A stretch of DNA of 41,347 nt from positions 1 to 41,347 of the forward strand of contig JAJDUC010000115.1 in assembly GCA_022826865.1 (NCBI GenBank), given 5' to 3'. The notes below the pieces were generated by a model. That model saw only the letters and a program-made list of their open reading frames with translations, had not been told where the DNA came from and did not search any database. The stretch comes from Anaerolineae bacterium. GTDB lineage: Bacteria; Chloroflexota; Anaerolineae; Aggregatilineales; Phototrophicaceae. Positions 1-8,867 of this stretch are shown here, piece after piece. Position 1 is the stretch's first letter, and each line of letters opens with the position of its first letter. The translations under genes and the position numbers were made by a program.

Positions 1-141
1 TCGCCACGAAAAATGTGCAAATGTAGGGGCGTCTCGTGAGACGCCCGTTGAATATGGCCTGCAAATTGAGGGCGTTTCAGCGAAACGCCCCTACAGATTA
101 CGAAAACTGAGGCGAAATTGTCATTTGTCAGCGCAATTTCA
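1..141. repeat. Left copy of a 141-bp terminal inverted repeat
   Basis: The first 141 bases are the exact reverse complement of the last 141 bases of the window; similarity continues imperfectly for about 20 bases more. The repeat contains two perfect hairpins: a 9-bp stem with a GT loop (27-46) and a 9-bp stem with an AGC loop (70-90), both of the form GGGCG...CGCCC with CTACA next to them. No transposase lies between the copies. The exact length equals the largest default k-mer of a common metagenome assembler (MEGAHIT, 141). The likeliest reading is a genomic dispersed repeat at which assembly stopped, rather than the ends of a mobile element. Confidence 0.9.
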
Positions 142-176
142 ATTTGATGCGATTGCCTGGGGGCACCTCTATACGC

Positions 177-206
177 TTGAGCAATGCCGCGCGCCGCGTG
201 TATATT
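177..206 (+). promoter_or_regulatory. Candidate sigma-70-type promoter of murJ
   Basis: A TTGAGC -35-like box (177-182) and a TATATT -10-like box (201-206) are separated by 18 bp and lie about 45 bp upstream of the murJ ATG. The match is seen in the sequence; the activity is inferred. Confidence 0.45.
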
Positions 207-250
207 GAGGGATGAGACCAGTCGCGGCGCGCTGAGCGAAAGCCTGATTG

Positions 251-1921
251 ATGGCAGCAGACAAGCAAGCATCGCCCCCGGCTGGCGAGCAGGAGCGGGT
301 CAATGCCCGCTTGGCCGGCGCCAGCGGCATCCTGGCGCTGGGCAATATCTGCAGCCGCGTCCTTGGGCTCGCCCGTGAAATCGTCCTGACCTATCTCTTC
401 GGCGCGACCGGCGCGGTTGATGCCTTGCAGGTCGCCATCATCGTTCCCAAAGCCATCTACGATTTGCTAATCGGCGGGCACATCAACGGCGCGATTGTGC
501 CGGTGCTCAGCGATGTAATTACCAGCCGCGGTAAAGACGAGTTGTGGCGCGTCGTCTCGACCTTGGTCAGCTTCGTCGCCGTCCTTCTCGCCGTGCTTGT
601 CCTCATAATCGAGTTGTTTGCGCCGCAGATCGTGCCGCTTGTCGCGCCGGGCGCCAGCGCCGGGACGCGCCAACTCGCGGTTGAGCTGCTGCGGCTGACC
701 GCGCCCGCGCTTATCTTCCTCAGCCTCTTCGCTGTGTTCAGCGGAACCCTTTTTGCTCTGCGTTCTTTTACGCTGCCCGCTTTCGCCGGCGTCGTCTTCA
801 ATGCCTGTATCGTGCTGGTCACGCTGGCGCTGGCGCCGTCGTTGGCCCTGCTGCCGAATCTAAGCGGGCATGCGGCGCTATTCCCCTTTCTGCTGTCGCG
901 GCCGGGCGACGGGATCATTGTCGTCGCCGTCGGTTGGCTGATCGGCGCGGTCGCCCAGATGTTGCTGCAGGCGCCCGGTTTGCGTCTGCGGCGCTTGCGC
1001 TTCAGCCTCCAATGGCGGCATCCGGCTTTGAAAAGCATCGGCCTGCTTTATCTGCCCGTCATGCTCTCTCTGATTATGGATACGCTGATCATTCGCCCTT
1101 TCAGCTACAACCTCGCCAGCCAGACGATAGAGGGCGGCATCGCCATTATGAATTGGGCCACGACCTTGATTCAATTCCCGCAGGGGCTGGTGGCGACTGC
1201 CATCAGTGTGGCGATTCTGCCGACGCTGGCGCGGCAATCGGCTGAGATGACAGCGCGGGCGCAGCGGGCTTTCAAGGACACGCTCGGTCTGGGCTTGCGC
1301 CTGACCATCGCCTTGATTTTGCCGGCCGCCAGCGGTCTGTTTATCCTGGCCGTGCCAATCGTCGCCCTGCTCTTTGAGAATGGCGCGTTTTTGGCCGCCG
1401 ATACCGAAGTGACCGCCCAGGCCTTGCGCCTGTACCTAATCGGCTTGCCCTTTGCCGCGCTTGATCTGCTGCTGGTTTACGCCTTTTATGCGCGCAAGGA
1501 CACGCTTACCCCAGCGCTTGTCGGCATTGTCAGCCTCGTCCTCTATATGGGTGTGGCGCTGCTGCTCTTCGAAAGCTATGGCCTATTCAGCTTGATGATC
1601 GCTGACAGCGTCAAGCATTTTGCGCATGCCTCGATCAGCGCCGTATTGCTTTGGCGCAGAATGGATGGCTTTGGGCGGCAACGGCTGGCGCTTACCGGCA
1701 TCAAGTCCGCTCTGGCGTCGCTGATTATGGCTGCGGTCGCGCTGCTGACCTTGCCGGCGCTGGCGGAGTGGATCGGCGACGGGACGGTTCTGCAAGAAGC
1801 GCTCCTGGTCTTGCTTTGCGCCCTCATTTACGGCGGCGTATTCTTGACCGCTGCGCGCTTGTTGAAGCTGCAGGAGTTGTCCTGGTTGGCGAAATTGCTG
1901 CAAGAGCGTTTTTCAGCGTAG
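251..1921 (+). CDS. murJ: Lipid II flippase MurJ (MviN)
   Basis: This 556-residue polytopic membrane protein of the MOP/MVF superfamily moves lipid-linked peptidoglycan precursor across the cytoplasmic membrane. The N-terminal part has the family pattern (GASGILALGNICSRVLGLAR, then an acidic-aromatic stretch). About 14 hydrophobic segments follow through to the C terminus, and the length is normal for MurJ. A TTG lies directly before the ATG in the same frame; the ATG is preferred, although no strong ribosome binding site is visible. It is the first gene after the terminal repeat, seems to have its own promoter, and is followed by an MFS gene after a gap of about 155 bp. The family assignment is firm. 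MATE-like transporters share the fold, but the overall pattern favours MurJ. Confidence 0.93.
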   Translation: MAADKQASPPAGEQERVNARLAGASGILALGNICSRVLGLAREIVLTYLFGATGAVDALQVAIIVPKAIYDLLIGGHINGAIVPVLSDVITSRGKDELWRVVSTLVSFVAVLLAVLVLIIELFAPQIVPLVAPGASAGTRQLAVELLRLTAPALIFLSLFAVFSGTLFALRSFTLPAFAGVVFNACIVLVTLALAPSLALLPNLSGHAALFPFLLSRPGDGIIVVAVGWLIGAVAQMLLQAPGLRLRRLRFSLQWRHPALKSIGLLYLPVMLSLIMDTLIIRPFSYNLASQTIEGGIAIMNWATTLIQFPQGLVATAISVAILPTLARQSAEMTARAQRAFKDTLGLGLRLTIALILPAASGLFILAVPIVALLFENGAFLAADTEVTAQALRLYLIGLPFAALDLLLVYAFYARKDTLTPALVGIVSLVLYMGVALLLFESYGLFSLMIADSVKHFAHASISAVLLWRRMDGFGRQRLALTGIKSALASLIMAAVALLTLPALAEWIGDGTVLQEALLVLLCALIYGGVFLTAARLLKLQELSWLAKLLQERFSA

Positions 1922-2077
1922 GCGGCGCGGGCGATTCTCCCATGTTGTCGAAAAGTCCCCGCGCCAGGATATAGCCCTCGCATCGAAACTCGGCTAAACT
2001 TCCCCGAATATGCTTTTCTCGCCGCCGGCCACGAAGCTGGGCCCGGCGGCGCCCATTTTTCAGGCAAGGTCAATTGA

Positions 2078-3277
2078 ATGAAATCCAAGCGCCTGGACGA
2101 CACTTTTAAGCTTTGGCTGTTGAGTTGCACGATCTTCGCGGTGGCCGGTTTGGGCGCCGGCGCGCTGGGTGTGGTCTGGATCTATGTGCAGGCGGACTTC
2201 AGCGTGACGTTGAGCGCCCTGGGCGTGATGGTCACGGCGGCCACGGTCGGACGCACGATCACCAGTTCCGTCAGCGGTTCGATTATTGGGCGCTTTGGCA
2301 TCGCCTGGGTGATGATGGGCGGGGCTCTGCTCGGGGTGATTAGCCAGCTGGGACTGGCGCTGGCGCCCACCTGGCTCATGTTCATGCTGGCGGCTGTTGT
2401 GCATGGTTTCGGCTCCGGCGTGATGGGCGTTGGTCTAAATGCTTTTGCCGCCGTCCATTTTAGCGCCCGGCGCATGAATTGGCTTCATGCCAGCTTCGGG
2501 GTCGGCTCCACCATCGGCCCCTTTCTGGTCACGACGGTCGTCATCGACCTGGGTATCGACTGGCGCTGGATCTACGCCTTGTTCGCTTTGGCGCGTGTGC
2601 TAATGTTTGTGATTTTCTACCTGACGCGACATGAATGGCAAATCAGCGAAGGCCATGGCCGGGCCGGCAAGGTGATGCCGGCGAGAATGCGGCAGACCGC
2701 GCGCTTGCCGATTATCTGGTTGATGGTCGGCGCCTGGCTGATGGCCACCGGCAATGAATTGATCGCCGGCCAGTTTGCCAACAGCTTCTTGATCGAGGCG
2801 CGTTCCATCGCGCCCAAAGTGGCGGGCGCCTGGGTCAGCGCTTATTGGGCCAGTCTGACGCTCGGCCGTTTCTTCTCCGGTTTCATCATTGCGCGGGTCA
2901 GCAATGGCGCATTCCTGCGCATAAACGCCATCAGCGTCATGATCGGCGCTGGCTTGCTCTGGTCCAATTTCAGTCCCTTGACGAGCTTGGCCGGTCTGGC
3001 CCTGATCGGTTTTTCCTTAGCGCCTTTCTCGCCGCTTATGGCATCGGACACGCCGGGGCGAGTCGGCCGCGCGCATACGGCAAATGCCATGGGCTTGCAA
3101 TTTACTGGCGCCAGCCTGGGCATGGCCCTGCTGCCCTGGCTGGCGGGCGTTCTGGCCGAGACCTTCGGCCTGGAGATCATCCCGCAGTTTGTCTTCGCGG
3201 TCGCGCTCTGCACATTCGTCTTGCATGAGGCCATCATGTGGCGGGAATTCAAGCGTCCGATCGCCAATTTGTCTTAA
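2078..3277 (+). CDS. MFS transporter
   Basis: This 399-residue protein has about 12 hydrophobic segments in two halves joined by a charged central loop (around residues 185-205), as in the major facilitator superfamily. The loop after the second segment has the MFS-like pattern SGSIIGRFG near residues 68-76. The substrate cannot be read from the sequence. Its 3' end meets the mannonate dehydratase gene on the opposite strand: the two stop codons share the palindrome TTAA, so the genes overlap by 4 bp tail to tail. This suggests, without proving, a link to uronate or sugar-acid transport. The ATG follows an AGG-containing stretch and begins the conserved hydrophobic region with a short charged N terminus. 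Confidence 0.85.
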   Translation: MKSKRLDDTFKLWLLSCTIFAVAGLGAGALGVVWIYVQADFSVTLSALGVMVTAATVGRTITSSVSGSIIGRFGIAWVMMGGALLGVISQLGLALAPTWLMFMLAAVVHGFGSGVMGVGLNAFAAVHFSARRMNWLHASFGVGSTIGPFLVTTVVIDLGIDWRWIYALFALARVLMFVIFYLTRHEWQISEGHGRAGKVMPARMRQTARLPIIWLMVGAWLMATGNELIAGQFANSFLIEARSIAPKVAGAWVSAYWASLTLGRFFSGFIIARVSNGAFLRINAISVMIGAGLLWSNFSPLTSLAGLALIGFSLAPFSPLMASDTPGRVGRAHTANAMGLQFTGASLGMALLPWLAGVLAETFGLEIIPQFVFAVALCTFVLHEAIMWREFKRPIANLS

Positions 3278-4329
3278 GCCAACTGCCTCACCGCCTCGAC
3301 CAGCGCCATGATGTAACCGGTCGAATAGGCGTGGCCGCGATGGCGCCAGCCGCTGTCGTCGATCATCTCCGGCACATGGTCGTCAATAATGAACCCGGTG
3401 AATCCCACCTCTTTCAGCGTGCGGACAGCGGCGACAACATCGACATTGCCCTCGCCCGGGAAGCATTCCTGGAACTTGGGCACGCAACCCTGGACGTCCC
3501 GGAAATGCACATAGAAGATTTTACCGCGCCCGCCGAAGTAACGAATGGCATCAAGCACGCCGTCGTTGTTGCTGCGGTCGGCGTAGACCATCTCGGAAAA
3601 ACAGCCCATACAGAAGTCGAGGCCGTGACAGGGGCTGGGCACGGCTTCCAGCGCCCGCCTGAAATTTTCCGGCTTGTAGAAGACGCGGTCGATGCCGCCC
3701 AGCGATGGCACGGGCGGATCATCCGGGTGCAGCGCGATCTTGACACCGGCTTCTTCCGCCACCGGGACGACCGCTTCCATGAAGCGCAGGTAGTTGTCAA
3801 AGATCTCGTCTTCGCTGTAGTGACGGTCTTCCGCTTCCGGCGCCGTCGTGATGCCGGTGACCACCTCGCCCGCCAATGCCCGCTCCATGTCGAAGGCGGT
3901 CACCTTGACGCCGCCGCGCCCGCGCTGCATTGGCGTGCGCCAAACCAGGTTCGGCATCCAGTTCAAACCGAGGATGGGGATGCCCGCTTCGCCCATATTG
4001 CGGACCGTGGTCTGATAATTGCGGGTTTGCTCGGCACAGCGCGGACCGTTGAGCATGGCGTCAATGTAGAAGTGGCGCGGCACATTTTCAAGCGCTTCCA
4101 GCTCGAGTTCATAGTCGTTGACGCGCTGCTTCAAGCGCTTGAGATCAGCGACTTGCCAGTAGCCCTTGTCGTCGGACAGTTCCGTTTCTTCCGGGATCAA
4201 GTCGATGCCTTTGCCGATATTGTTGAATTGCACGCCGCCGACGCCTAGCTGCTTGGCGAAGGTCAAATAGTCGTGCGTTGGCGCCGAATGTTGTCCCAAA
4301 GCCACGCGCATCTGTTGTGTCAAGGTCAC
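3274..4329 (-). CDS. uxuA: Mannonate dehydratase (UxuA family)
   Basis: UxuA converts D-mannonate to 2-keto-3-deoxy-D-gluconate in glucuronate breakdown, in the cytoplasm. The 351-residue TIM-barrel protein shows the family signatures: HPDDPP (201-206), FCMGC (239-243), YVHFRDV (273-279), DDH (316-318) and GHAYSTGY (332-339). The conserved His, Asp and Cys residues match the metal site. The assigned start is a GTG with AGGAGG only 3-4 bases upstream; a TTG two codons later has better spacing, and an ATG at residue 7 is a third option. It is monocistronic on this strand and convergent with the MFS gene. No uxaC or kdgK is nearby, so the rest of the pathway must lie elsewhere. Confidence 0.92.
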   Translation of the reverse strand: MTLTQQMRVALGQHSAPTHDYLTFAKQLGVGGVQFNNIGKGIDLIPEETELSDDKGYWQVADLKRLKQRVNDYELELEALENVPRHFYIDAMLNGPRCAEQTRNYQTTVRNMGEAGIPILGLNWMPNLVWRTPMQRGRGGVKVTAFDMERALAGEVVTGITTAPEAEDRHYSEDEIFDNYLRFMEAVVPVAEEAGVKIALHPDDPPVPSLGGIDRVFYKPENFRRALEAVPSPCHGLDFCMGCFSEMVYADRSNNDGVLDAIRYFGGRGKIFYVHFRDVQGCVPKFQECFPGEGNVDVVAAVRTLKEVGFTGFIIDDHVPEMIDDSGWRHRGHAYSTGYIMALVEAVRQLA

Positions 4330-4432
4330 GCCCCTCCTGTTCTATAGGCCGGTTTGCTGGATCGCCGGTGATTCCATTGTTTCGCGAGCGAGGCAACGCC
4401 GCGCGGCCGCGTTTGTAGAATCCCGAATTTCG

Positions 4433-4461
4433 CTTATAGTTTAACCCATTTGCCGCGTTAA
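4433..4461 (-). promoter_or_regulatory. Candidate promoter of uxuA
   Basis: On the reverse strand, TTAACG (-35-like) and TATAAG (-10-like) are spaced by 17 bp, about 105 bp before the uxuA start. The boxes are seen; function is inferred. Confidence 0.45.
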
Positions 4462-4625
4462 TCGCGCGCCGGACGCCAGGAGAATCGGGACATGACAACA
4501 GAAAAGTGTTGGTCAGCGGGTCGGACGGGCGAGTCCGGTCGATTGCAGCAAGGCGGAACGGCTGCTCGTCTGGGTTGCCCGCTAGGACTGGGATGGCTCG
4601 CCAGTGTTGGCGGATACACCTTGAC

Positions 4626-4655
4626 TTGCATCGGCGCAAATTGATGTGGTACACT
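4626..4655 (+). promoter_or_regulatory. Candidate promoter of the CBS-domain gene
   Basis: TTGCAT and TACACT are separated by 18 bp, about 165 bp upstream of the ATG. A TTGACT also lies just upstream, but its spacing is too long. Confidence 0.3.
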
Positions 4656-4820
4656 GTCGCCACTGTGTCAATATAGTTTTGAAATAGTAGTGGACGACCC
4701 AACTGAGCCTCCATCCCGGAGTCCCACGCACATAGTAAAACTGGCCTCGGACGAACCCACTAAGGAGCGTCCGGTTGCTTTGCGTCGCCTGTTGTTGACC
4801 AGACCAAGGGCGGGCGAGTG

Positions 4821-6170
4821 ATGGACGAAAGCGCAGTCCTGCTGATTGTTCTCTTTCTGGTCCTGGGCCTTCACGGCGCCGTCAGCCTGATGAACGCGGC
4901 GCTGCAGAGCGTATCCCGTCAGGCGATGCGGGAACGGGCGGAAGATGGCGAGAACGCGGCGCAGCGCTTTCTGGCGCTGACGGAGGATGCGCTCAGCCTC
5001 AACATGACCGTGAGCATCACGCATATTTTGACGCGCTTCGTCTTTGCGGTGGCGCTCGTTCTGCTGTTGAGCGCTCCTTTGGGCGCGGCCGAGCCCGCGG
5101 CCGGCCTGCTGCTGCTGGTGGCGACGGTGCTGCTCGGAACGGGTCTCACGCTTGTCATCGGCGATCTTGTACCGGAGGCCCTGGGCTCGACTTATGTCGA
5201 CGGCCTGCTGCCGCTCTCGATTGCGCCGATGCGCCTCCTGCTGCTTGTCATATCGCCTTTGACCGCGCTGGTGCTGCAGTCCAGCCGTTTGATTTCGCGC
5301 TTATTCGGCGGCGAGTCCCCGGCCAACCTGGTCACCGAAGAAGAGATCGTAACACTGGTGCATCAGGGCCACAGCGGCGGCATCATCGAAGAAGAAGAGA
5401 AGGATATGATCGTCTCGGTTCTGCAATTGGGCGAAAGCACGGCGCGCGAACTGATGACGCCGCGCATTGACATTGTTGCCCTGGCGGTCAACGCTGGCAT
5501 CATGGATGCGATTTCTGCCTTCGTCGAATCTGGTTTTTCTCGCATTCCCGTCTATGAAGAGGGTATCGACAATGTTATCGGCTTGCTTTATGCCAAAGAT
5601 ATCCTGGCTGTGCTGAAGAAGCGCGATGACCTGGAAAGCATGGAAATTCGCGATTTGCTGCGCCCAACATATACTGTTCCCGAGACCAAAGGGGCGGATG
5701 CGCTGCTCAAGGAATTAAAAGCGGAGAATGTACACCTGGCGATTGTGGTCGACGAATATGGCGGCACATCCGGCCTGGTGACCATTGAAAACCTGATTGA
5801 GGAGATCATTGGCGATATTCGCGACGAGTACGACATCCGCGAGGAAGAAGATTATACCGAAAGCGGCGATGGCACATACGTGATTGAAGCGAGCATGGAC
5901 CTGGACGACCTCAACGCCTTGCTCGATTGCGCCATCGATACCGCCGCCGCCGATACGCTGGGGGGTTACATCTATTTGGCTTTGGGCCGCGTGCCCGAGG
6001 TCAATGAGACGATCCAAACCGACATCCTGGGCATGACGGTGCTGTCGATCGACGGGCATCGGATTCGCAAGGTTCGCGTGCGCAAAATTGCGGCCGAGCC
6101 GCCAGGGATCGAGCGCAAGAGCAATGGCGGCATCCTGAAAGGCGAAAAGGTCTCCGCCACGACCAAATAG
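4821..6170 (+). CDS. CorC/HlyC-like transporter-associated protein (DUF21-CBS-CBS-CorC_HlyC)
   Basis: This 449-residue protein has the layout of the CNNM/CorC family: an N-terminal DUF21 membrane domain with about four hydrophobic segments (roughly 5-155), two cytoplasmic CBS domains (about 205-330, with the typical LMTPRIDIVAL and DEYGGTSGLVT patterns) and a C-terminal CorC_HlyC domain (about 345-430). Relatives are linked to Mg2+ or Co2+ export, although many carry the misleading name hemolysin. A GTG lies just before the ATG in the same frame; the ATG is preferred. The downstream cytidine deaminase begins only about 10 bp after the stop, so the two are probably co-transcribed. The same neighbourhood (CBS protein and cdd) is common in bacteria. 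Confidence 0.88.
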   Translation: MDESAVLLIVLFLVLGLHGAVSLMNAALQSVSRQAMRERAEDGENAAQRFLALTEDALSLNMTVSITHILTRFVFAVALVLLLSAPLGAAEPAAGLLLLVATVLLGTGLTLVIGDLVPEALGSTYVDGLLPLSIAPMRLLLLVISPLTALVLQSSRLISRLFGGESPANLVTEEEIVTLVHQGHSGGIIEEEEKDMIVSVLQLGESTARELMTPRIDIVALAVNAGIMDAISAFVESGFSRIPVYEEGIDNVIGLLYAKDILAVLKKRDDLESMEIRDLLRPTYTVPETKGADALLKELKAENVHLAIVVDEYGGTSGLVTIENLIEEIIGDIRDEYDIREEEDYTESGDGTYVIEASMDLDDLNALLDCAIDTAAADTLGGYIYLALGRVPEVNETIQTDILGMTVLSIDGHRIRKVRVRKIAAEPPGIERKSNGGILKGEKVSATTK

Positions 6171-6179
6171 GTGAAGAGA

Positions 6180-6587
6180 ATGCCCGTGACGAATGACAGC
6201 CAACTGGTCGAAGCCGCCATCCAGGCGAGTGAACAGGCTTACATCCCCTACAGCAATTATCGTGTCGGCGCGGCGCTCTTGACGGCAAGCGGCCAGGTAT
6301 ATGGCGGCTGCAATATCGAGAGCGTCAGCTTTACGCCGACGGTCTGCGCCGAACGCACGGCCCTGTACAAAGCGGTCAGCGAGGGACATCGTGACTTCGC
6401 CGCGATTGCCGTTGTGACGCGCGACGCCGGCTCTCCCTGCGGCGTCTGCCGGCAGATGATGTATGAATTCTCGCCGGAAATGCGCGTGATCCTGGCCGAT
6501 CTGGAAGGCCGCGTGCAGCTGACCACCACTTTGGACGCGCTGCTGCCCCATGGATTTGGGCCATCCAACCTCGATAACGCTTCCTGA
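6180..6587 (+). CDS. cdd: Cytidine deaminase
   Basis: This enzyme hydrolyses cytidine and deoxycytidine to uridine and deoxyuridine in pyrimidine salvage. The short 135-residue form has the homotetrameric zinc-enzyme motifs: substrate-binding YSNYRVGAAL, catalytic VCAERTA (Cys and Glu) and PCGVCRQ, which supplies the two other zinc cysteines. The ATG at 6180 is preferred over the GTG that directly follows the preceding stop codon, because AGGTGAAGAG sits just upstream of it as a ribosome binding site. It is tightly coupled to the CBS-domain gene. Confidence 0.93.
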   Translation: MPVTNDSQLVEAAIQASEQAYIPYSNYRVGAALLTASGQVYGGCNIESVSFTPTVCAERTALYKAVSEGHRDFAAIAVVTRDAGSPCGVCRQMMYEFSPEMRVILADLEGRVQLTTTLDALLPHGFGPSNLDNAS

Positions 6588-6615
6588 AGCGTCGGTCAAA
6601 GTGTATAGCAGCTAT

Positions 6616-6780
6616 ATGCCGGCGCGGATTGTCCGGGCGCCTGGCGCGGTAGACGGGGTCATCAAGCTGGGGCGCAGCGGGTCGGTCGCTTTCTGCGATG
6701 TCTGCCAATTCGCGTCCGCGGCCGGCAAACAGATCGAGTCGATGAAGTCTTACGCAGTCGAAATCAAAACGGAGGCTTAG
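6616..6780 (+). CDS. Possible small protein of unknown function
   Basis: An open frame runs between cdd and the VOC gene and stops 3 bases before the next ATG. Its third codon positions are strongly GC-rich, as in real genes here, and it holds a CDVC pair. Starting at this ATG gives 54 residues; an earlier ATG inside the end of cdd would give 76. No ribosome binding site is evident and no family is recognised. The GGAGG that serves the next gene lies inside its end. It may be a small gene, a remnant or chance. Confidence 0.3.
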   Translation: MPARIVRAPGAVDGVIKLGRSGSVAFCDVCQFASAAGKQIESMKSYAVEIKTEA

Positions 6781-6783
6781 CCC

Positions 6784-7260
6784 ATGCAGAAGATCGTCGC
6801 CCACCTATGGTTCGACGGGCGCATTGAAGAGGCGCTCGAACTTTATACCTCGCTCTTGCCCGATTCGCGCGTCCTCGATATCAGCTATTATGGCGAAGCT
6901 GGACCCGGCGCCGTGGGCGATATCATGTTCGCGGATTTCGAGATGGCCGGGCAGCGATTCACCCTCGTCAATGGCAACACCTTCTTCACGCCCAACGCGT
7001 CCTTTTCGCTCAGCGTCAACTGCGAAGATCAAGCCGAGATAGACCGTCTCTGGGAGATCTTGACCAGCAATGGCGGAGCTGGGAGTGTGGCTGGCTGGTT
7101 GACCGATCGCTTCGGCGTCTCCTGGCAGGTTTCGTCGACCCAGTTGCATACGATGCTGGCAAGCGACGATGCCGCCGCGGTCACGCGCGTCACCGAGGCC
7201 TTCATGAAAATGAATAAGCTGGATATCGCCGCGTTGGAACGGGCCTTCCGCGGCGAGTAA
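6784..7260 (+). CDS. VOC-family protein (PhnB/3-dmu-9_3-mt type)
   Basis: This 158-residue protein has the vicinal-oxygen-chelate fold pattern of the PhnB / 3-demethylubiquinone-9 3-methyltransferase-like group. It opens with an I-x-x-H-L-W-F-D-G strand, contains FADFEMAGQRFTLVNG and the WLTDRFGVSWQV segment, and ends in an amphipathic helix. Despite the family name, members are not proven methyltransferases, and the substrate is unknown. GGAGG lies 9 bases before the ATG. It follows cdd on the same strand and could belong to that transcript. The next gene is convergent. Confidence 0.8.
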   Translation: MQKIVAHLWFDGRIEEALELYTSLLPDSRVLDISYYGEAGPGAVGDIMFADFEMAGQRFTLVNGNTFFTPNASFSLSVNCEDQAEIDRLWEILTSNGGAGSVAGWLTDRFGVSWQVSSTQLHTMLASDDAAAVTRVTEAFMKMNKLDIAALERAFRGE

Positions 7261-7304
7261 GCCCTGCGCGCTCGCCAAGCGGAGATGGAGGGCGGGGCAA
7301 AGGT

Positions 7305-8861
7305 CTAGAGATAATTCTTGTTGCTGGCCGCGCGCAGCAGGCCGGGGCTGATCTTGCCGTCGCGATTGACCAGCGTCTGATAGCGCTGTACTCGTTGTGG
7401 ATTGAATTGCGGCGCGTCAAAGCGGGTGGTATTGACGCCGCTGACGCTGCGCGGGCGCGCTGTGGTGATGAGCCATTCCAGCAGCTCGCCGCGCAACTCC
7501 CGGACAAGGTCCTGATAGTCTGCTTCAAAAAACAAGTTGCGCATTTCCCAAGGATCCGCCGCCAGATCGTACAGTTCGCCGAAGCCGTCGGGGTATTCCT
7601 CGGGGAAGAATGCCGCCGGATAGTGAACCAGACGGAAGTCGCCTTTGCGCAGGCTCTTGCTCCAGGCGAATTCGGTTAGTCCAAGACGCTCTTGCCCCGG
7701 CGCCTCGCCGGCGAGCAAGCGCGAGAGGTCGCGTCCGTCGCTCGTTTCCATCAGCTCTACGCCGGCGAGCGAACAAAGCGTATTCGAGATATCGACCAAT
7801 TCGACGATGTTCTGAACGACGCCGGGGTCAATGCGACCGGGCGCCCAGAAAATCAAGGGCACGCGCGTGATGGCGTCGCTGCAGATGCCGGGCGCTTTCT
7901 CCATGATGCCGTGCTCGGCCGCGTAGTCGCCATGATCTGATGTGTAGACGACGATCGTGTCTTCTGCCAAATCATTCGCGCGCAGGAAGTCCAGCAATTT
8001 GCCGACAGCGGCGTCCACCTGGCTGACGGCGCCGAGGTAACCATGCAGCTTGCGCAGGCGCCCGGCTTCGAAAGTCCTGGGTTCAAAGAGCTGCCAGTCG
8101 CCTTGGCGCCAGCGTCGAGCAGAAGACTGCATGTGCGGCGCCTTGCCGGCCCCGGCCAAGTCGTAATCGGCGTTCGGCGGCAAGCTGAGCTCTTCCGGAT
8201 CGTAGAGTTCCCAGAATTCTTGAGCGGGCGTCGTGCACTGGTGGGGCCGGGGAAAACTGACGTGAAGCAGGAATGGCTGCCCGCGCTGCTTTGCTGTTTT
8301 TATCGTCTCAATGGCGGCGCCGGCAAGCCAGCCTTCTTGCGATTCCTCGAATTGCAGGGGACTGGGGCGGCTGTCGACCGTCTGCCGTCCGCGTTCGCCG
8401 AATTCGGGAAGCAAGATATGATCCTCCAGATGTTCGACGCCGCGCTCGCGCAGAAAACGGGTGTAGGCGGCGGAGCGACCGCCGATGCTGCCGGCGGTGT
8501 AAGAGTTGCTCTCGTGGAAGACATCGCAATCGTCTTCGATCCAGTATTCCGGGCAGTGGATTTTGCCCATCGCGGCGGTGAAATAGCCGGCGCCGCGGAA
8601 ATGCCCGAAGATACTGGGCAGCCCGCCGGGATTGGGTCCACTCAAGCTGTAATAGCCGTGGTTGTGCGGGTATTGCCCGCTGAGGAAGGAGACTCGGCTA
8701 GGCGTACAGATGGGATTCTGTGTGATGGCTTTGTCGAAGCGGCAGCCTTCGCGCGCCATCCGGTCCAGATGCGGCGTCTGCGCATCGGGATGGCCTTTGT
8801 GCCCCAGGGCCTTGGCATTGTGTTGATCGGCGACGATGAAGAGAATGTTGGGTTGGGTCAT
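7305..8861 (-). CDS. Sulfatase (type I, formylglycine-dependent)
   Basis: This enzyme hydrolyses sulfate esters. The 518-residue protein has the alkaline-phosphatase-like sulfatase layout: a metal-binding start (ILFIVADQH, Asp12), the activation motif CTPSR at 52-56 (the Cys is converted to formylglycine), YTSDHGDY for the second metal site, and a C-terminal subdomain. There is no signal peptide, so it should act in the cytoplasm. It is the last gene of a reverse-strand cluster with an LplB/LplC importer and its binding protein, which points to an imported sulfated sugar or glycan fragment. The activating enzyme (FGE or anSME) is not in this window. A hairpin repeat lies between it and the binding-protein gene and may lower its expression. 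Confidence 0.92.
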   Translation of the reverse strand: MTQPNILFIVADQHNAKALGHKGHPDAQTPHLDRMAREGCRFDKAITQNPICTPSRVSFLSGQYPHNHGYYSLSGPNPGGLPSIFGHFRGAGYFTAAMGKIHCPEYWIEDDCDVFHESNSYTAGSIGGRSAAYTRFLRERGVEHLEDHILLPEFGERGRQTVDSRPSPLQFEESQEGWLAGAAIETIKTAKQRGQPFLLHVSFPRPHQCTTPAQEFWELYDPEELSLPPNADYDLAGAGKAPHMQSSARRWRQGDWQLFEPRTFEAGRLRKLHGYLGAVSQVDAAVGKLLDFLRANDLAEDTIVVYTSDHGDYAAEHGIMEKAPGICSDAITRVPLIFWAPGRIDPGVVQNIVELVDISNTLCSLAGVELMETSDGRDLSRLLAGEAPGQERLGLTEFAWSKSLRKGDFRLVHYPAAFFPEEYPDGFGELYDLAADPWEMRNLFFEADYQDLVRELRGELLEWLITTARPRSVSGVNTTRFDAPQFNPQRVQRYQTLVNRDGKISPGLLRAASNKNYL

Positions 8862-8867
8862 GTGTCA

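Larger units (their letters stand above)
4330..4820. other. Intergenic control region between uxuA and the CBS-domain gene
   Basis: This stretch of about 490 bp between divergent genes has no convincing coding sequence. Reading frames in it are short or lack a recognisable start and protein pattern. It holds a reverse-strand promoter candidate for uxuA (4433-4461) and a forward candidate for the downstream gene (4626-4655). Nothing else is recognised in the middle section. Confidence 0.6.

Noticed and set aside
184..378. A short forward frame overlapping the start of murJ
   Set aside because: It is in a different frame from murJ, low in hydrophobic pattern and lacks a ribosome binding site.
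4145..4714. A reverse-strand frame of 189 codons reaching into the gap upstream of uxuA
   Set aside because: About a third overlaps uxuA in another frame, the product has no family pattern, and promoter-like boxes lie inside it.
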